Shown here: in pieces, positions 3,808 through 6,627 of the stretch | Layout of the letters: the number at the start of each line of letters is the position of its first letter | How positions within the stretch are numbered: the first letter of the stretch is position 1 | Origin: CAZCBD01 sp964496755 | GTDB lineage: Bacteria; Bacteroidota; Ignavibacteria; Ignavibacteriales; Melioribacteraceae | Reading direction: 5' to 3' | Length of the DNA stretch: 6,627 nt | Assembly: GCA_964496755.1 (NCBI GenBank) | Contig: CAZCBD010000154.1 | Span: 1 to 6,627 of the forward strand | Translations under genes and position numbers: made by a program | The notes under the pieces: generated by a model | Database searches by the model: none | Seen by the model: only the letters and a program-made list of their open reading frames with translations | Told to the model about the DNA's origin: nothing

Positions 3808-6180
3808 ATGATTGGAAATATATTTTTAACAATTGCTTTTTTAGCAAGTCTTTTTTCGGTTTTAATGTATGGACTTTCGGTTAAAGGCTATAAAAATACC
3901 GATAGATACGGGCGGTTAGGCTTTTATTTATTATCCGTATTTGTAATAGGAGCTTCAATTATTCTTTTTAATGCAATAATTACCCATCAATATCAATACA
4001 GATATGTATATGAATATAGCGGTTCAGGTTTAAGTACCGGTTTGTTGCTATCCACTTTTTATGCCGGACAAGAAGGTAGTTTTCTTCTTTGGAATTTATT
4101 CGCTTCAATTATCGGTTTGGTTTTAATCGGGTATTTATCGAAAAGAAATTATAACGAAGGTTCGGTAATGTTTTTCTACTCATTAACCACAACCTTTTTG
4201 TTAGCAATGGTTAGTCCTTTGTTAAAAACACCCTTTGCATATTTATGGAATTCAGTAGCTTATCTTGATTTAAATAACATCAATAAGCACCTTGTATCAT
4301 TACCGTATTTAAGAGAATTTATTTTTACGGATTCGCAAACGGGTAATTCGTTTGTGAAAATGAGCTCGGAACTATACGGGGTTTTAAAAGGGGCAAATAT
4401 TTCTTTCAATCAATTTTTAATTCAAGGAAAAGGACTGAATCCGTTGTTACAAAATTTCTGGATGCAAATTCATCCCCCAATATTATTTGTGGGTTTTGCT
4501 TTATCTGCAGTTCCTTTTTCATTTGCAATGAGTGCTTTAGTAAAAAGGGATTACAAAAAATGGTTGAAATTTTCAATGCCTTGGAATTTAATCGGTGCAA
4601 TGGTTTTGGGTGCTTCAATTATGTTGGGCGGTTATTGGGCTTATGGAGTTTTAGGTTGGGGTGGCTATTGGGGCTGGGATCCTGTTGAAAATGCGAGTTT
4701 GGTTCCGTGGTTAATTTGGGTTGCTTTAATACATACAATGTTGATTCAAGGTCGGAGCGAAAGAGAAGGGAAAATTGCCTTTTTAAAAACAAATTTAATG
4801 TTGTCGGCACTTGTTTTTGTTTTGGTCATTTACAGTACCTTTCTAACGCGTAGTGGAATTTTACAAGATGCTTCCGTTCATTCTTTTGCAGTTCCGGGTA
4901 GAATTGTGTTTACCTTCTTACTTGTTTTTCTAATATTATTTTTGGTTATACCAATTTATTTATTGATTAAAAATAAAAATGATTTTGAAACAATAAAATT
5001 ACAGAGCTTCAGAATTTTATCCAAAGAAAGTTTTTTATTTTATGGTAGTGTTATTTTAATAGCTTCGGCTATCGTAATTATTGCGGGCACTTCGATGCCG
5101 ATAATCGGGAATGCAATTGATATTAGTTTTTATAATGATATGAATTTCCCGATTGCAATTCTTCTCGGATTAACCAATAGCATCAGCATATATTTAAAAT
5201 GGGAAAAAAATTCAACCAAGAAATTTTTTAATTCAATAATTCTTTCTTTTGTTTCCGCACTCTTATTTACTATCGGCACGGTTATTTTTAGTGAAATTTC
5301 AACTACCGGAAATATTATATTACTTTTTGTTTCGTGGTTTACGATAACAACAAATTTGGAATTTATTTTCACGGTATTTAAAAAAAATGTAAAACAAACA
5401 GGTGCATACTTTTCGCATCTTGGCGTTGGAATATTTTTAATCGGAGTGATTTTTACGGGCAATTTTGTTGAAAAGACGCAAGTTGATTTACAAAAAAACG
5501 AACCACAAAAAATACTTGGACACCAAATAATTTTTAAAGATTACTCACTAATTCCAAACACAAATAAATACAAATTTACATTATTGATAGATGACAAATT
5601 GGAAGCTTATCCGGTAATGTATTTTAGTGAATATAATAATGGAATAATGAAGGAGCCATATATAATTTCTCGCTTTACATATGATTATTATATAACTCCA
5701 CTTGGTTTTGAAACAAAGAAAGAAAAGGTATCGGGAGAAAAAATTACACTTAAAAAACAAACATCACAAATTGTAAATGATGTCGAAATATTTTTTGATT
5801 CATTTGATTTTCCTCAAAATGCTTTTGAGGCTATGCAAAAGGGAAAAGAATTTGTAATAGGAGTAAATTTAATTCTAAAAAGTGGTGGAAATGAAATCAA
5901 AATAAAACCGGTAATGAAAACCAAAGGAAACGAAAGAAAATTTATTCCGGTTAAAGTGCCCGAATTAAAATTGAAAATTCAATTGGAATGGCTCGATGCT
6001 TCCGGTAGCGTAGGACTAATAGTTGCAAAGGATTCTAACGAAACTCGAATAGAAAAACAAAATGATATTTTAACAATTGAAGTTAGAATAGAACCCTTTA
6101 TTTCACTTATTTGGATTGGGACGATTTTTATAATTTTAGGATTTATAATAGCTTATTTTAAAAGAAAAAATAATTCATAA
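3808..6180 (+). CDS. ccmF: Cytochrome c heme lyase subunit CcmF
   Basis: A 790-residue integral membrane protein that takes heme from CcmE and joins it to apocytochrome CXXCH motifs. Family motifs in order: FYAGQEGSFLLWN (84-96), IHPPILFVGF (221-230), the WWD loop GWGGYWGWDPVENASLVPW (283-301), TRSGILQDASVHSFA (347-361) and AYFSHLGVGIFLIGV (533-547). The four His expected from E. coli CcmF seem present: His222 and His358 on the periplasmic side, His309 and His537 for the membrane heme b. Residues about 554-760 form a periplasmic beta-rich domain, followed by a last membrane helix (765-784). It is longer than the usual 640-660 residues, partly because of about 45 extra residues (155-205) before the IHPP motif and partly from the large C-terminal domain. 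ATG at 3808 follows AAAAAGGA at suitable spacing and lies 13 bases past ccmE. It is the last gene of the operon. Confidence 0.96.
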   Translation: MIGNIFLTIAFLASLFSVLMYGLSVKGYKNTDRYGRLGFYLLSVFVIGASIILFNAIITHQYQYRYVYEYSGSGLSTGLLLSTFYAGQEGSFLLWNLFASIIGLVLIGYLSKRNYNEGSVMFFYSLTTTFLLAMVSPLLKTPFAYLWNSVAYLDLNNINKHLVSLPYLREFIFTDSQTGNSFVKMSSELYGVLKGANISFNQFLIQGKGLNPLLQNFWMQIHPPILFVGFALSAVPFSFAMSALVKRDYKKWLKFSMPWNLIGAMVLGASIMLGGYWAYGVLGWGGYWGWDPVENASLVPWLIWVALIHTMLIQGRSEREGKIAFLKTNLMLSALVFVLVIYSTFLTRSGILQDASVHSFAVPGRIVFTFLLVFLILFLVIPIYLLIKNKNDFETIKLQSFRILSKESFLFYGSVILIASAIVIIAGTSMPIIGNAIDISFYNDMNFPIAILLGLTNSISIYLKWEKNSTKKFFNSIILSFVSALLFTIGTVIFSEISTTGNIILLFVSWFTITTNLEFIFTVFKKNVKQTGAYFSHLGVGIFLIGVIFTGNFVEKTQVDLQKNEPQKILGHQIIFKDYSLIPNTNKYKFTLLIDDKLEAYPVMYFSEYNNGIMKEPYIISRFTYDYYITPLGFETKKEKVSGEKITLKKQTSQIVNDVEIFFDSFDFPQNAFEAMQKGKEFVIGVNLILKSGGNEIKIKPVMKTKGNERKFIPVKVPELKLKIQLEWLDASGSVGLIVAKDSNETRIEKQNDILTIEVRIEPFISLIWIGTIFIILGFIIAYFKRKNNS

Positions 6181-6223
6181 AGAAAAAGACAACTGATTTT
6201 TATTTCAGTTTTCGAGTTTAAAT

Positions 6224-6247
6224 AGCGGCGTTTTGCCGCTTTTTTTT
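6224..6247 (+). terminator. Intrinsic terminator of the ccmCDEF operon
   Basis: AGCGGC (6224-6229) pairs perfectly with GCCGCT (6235-6240) around a GTTTT loop, followed by a run of eight T (6240-6247). It is the most GC-rich stem in the window and lies 44 bases after the ccmF stop. The T run is followed directly by eight A. Confidence 0.88.
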
Positions 6248-6285
6248 AAAAAAAAGCTATACTCTTCCGAAAATAAATTCTAGTG

Positions 6286-6291
6286 TATAAT
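6286..6291 (+). promoter_or_regulatory. Possible -10 box for the gene at the right edge
   Basis: An exact TATAAT, preceded directly by GTG, lies 69 bases before the ATG at 6360 and after the ccmF terminator. No convincing -35 is seen at the right distance. Another promoter could lie anywhere in this AT-rich leader, so the call is weak. Confidence 0.3.
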
Positions 6292-6349
6292 TCTTTTTGT
6301 GATTTTTTTTTAATAATTTAAATAGGTAAAATTTTACTTAATAAATGAC

Positions 6350-6354
6350 GGGAG
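6350..6354 (+). promoter_or_regulatory. Ribosome binding site of the right-edge gene
   Basis: GGGAG is five bases before the ATG at 6360. It fixes the start and agrees with the signal peptide that follows. Confidence 0.65.
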
Positions 6355-6359
6355 TCAAA

Positions 6360-6627
6360 ATGAGAATTTCTAAATCAATTTTTGTGGCCTTACTATTTAC
6401 CCTTCTTTCAGTAACTTTTATTTTTGCAAACGAAGGTGAAGTAAAAAATGTTGTTAACAAATATCTAACATCAGTTAACAAAAAAGATATTTCTACATTA
6501 GATAACATCACTCATAAAAACACTTATTTTGTTGGTGTTAACAAAATAATTAAAAAAGTTACTCACTTGACTAAAGACGATTATTTCAAGTTTGTTAAAG
6601 CCGGTAGAATTGGAGGTTGGGGAAAAA
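6360..6627 (+). CDS. Exported protein, N-terminal fragment, probably NTF2-like/lumazine-binding family
   Basis: Eighty-nine codons are visible before the window ends. Residues 1-23 are a signal peptide (MRISK, hydrophobic core, FIFA before Asn24), so the product is probably periplasmic. The mature part opens with GEVKNVVNKYLTSVNKKDIS (26-45), a helix of the kind that starts small NTF2-like (SnoaL or DUF4440-type) domains, VxxxVxxYxxxxNxxD. Near the cut, KFVKAGRIGGWGK (77-89) resembles a segment I associate with lumazine-binding-like NTF2 proteins. Such proteins are often single-domain, 130-160 residues, with no known substrate, so no function is assigned. It lies after the ccm operon terminator and has its own ribosome binding site, so it is a separate unit and need not be linked to cytochrome maturation. 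The coding region and signal peptide are well supported; the family is tentative. Confidence 0.65.
   Translation, partial: MRISKSIFVALLFTLLSVTFIFANEGEVKNVVNKYLTSVNKKDISTLDNITHKNTYFVGVNKIIKKVTHLTKDDYFKFVKAGRIGGWGK

Noticed and set aside
4406..4810. Two minus-strand open frames opposite ccmF
   Set aside because: They are antisense to the conserved IHPP and WWD region of CcmF and show no recognisable protein features.
5130..5462. 110-codon minus-strand open frame opposite ccmF
   Set aside because: Antisense to CcmF membrane segments including the conserved SHLGVG motif; hydrophobic codons on the other strand explain it.
6191..6210. Inverted repeat AACTGA ... TCAGTT after ccmF
   Set aside because: A 6-bp AT-rich stem with an 8-base loop and no T run after it; the strong terminator 14 bases later accounts for termination.
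6326..6337. 12-bp palindrome GTAAAATTTTAC before the right-edge gene
   Set aside because: Short, no spacer, almost all A/T; likely chance in this composition.
6453..6545. GTTAACAAA present three times in about 90 bp
   Set aside because: All three copies are in frame and encode Val-Asn-Lys; codon preference in an AT-rich gene explains them without a DNA-binding role.
1..6627. Insertion sequence, CRISPR array, tRNA or rRNA
   Set aside because: No spaced repeat arrays, transposase frames, terminal inverted repeats or tRNA-like cloverleaf sequences were seen on either strand.

Overview
The window is strongly AT-rich, with short intergenic gaps, weak or purine-rich ribosome binding sites, and promoter-like boxes that resemble the Bacteroidota form (TTTG ... 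TAnnTTTG) at least as well as the classical sigma-70 form. Together with the gene content (a Rex redox repressor, a secreted protein that looks like an S46 peptidase, a YVGVQRC-type tetraheme cytochrome and a cytochrome c maturation cluster), this suggests a chromosomal segment of a member of the Bacteroidota/Ignavibacteria group. That placement is inference, not demonstrated.

Left part (1-2281), all on the minus strand. From left to right these are the N-terminal 60 codons of an exported protein with a start resembling S46 dipeptidyl-peptidases; a TerB-like helical protein ending in a terminator hairpin that contains its own stop codon; the redox-sensing repressor Rex, with a TTGACA promoter and a perfect 10+10 bp inverted repeat just upstream; and a small exported tetraheme c-type cytochrome (four CXXCH) with its own intrinsic terminator.

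Middle part (2282-6247), plus strand. Divergent from the cytochrome is a compact ccmC-ccmD-ccmE-ccmF operon for System I cytochrome c maturation, closed by a strong intrinsic terminator. CcmD (52 aa) is very short and overlaps ccmE. CcmE carries Cys in place of the usual heme-binding His (CPSKY instead of HxxxY), so it belongs to the rarer CXXXY class. CcmC and CcmF keep their tryptophan-rich heme-handling motifs and the expected His residues. No ccmA, ccmB, ccmG or ccmH is present here.

Right end (6248-6627). A new transcription unit begins with an exported protein cut by the window edge, probably of the NTF2-like/lumazine-binding type.

How the parts fit: the Ccm proteins attach heme to CXXCH motifs of exported cytochromes, and the divergent gene encodes exactly such a substrate. 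Rex, which reads the NADH/NAD+ ratio, sits next to it. A regulatory link between Rex and this respiratory module is plausible, but only TTGTGAA half-sites are seen, not a full Rex operator.
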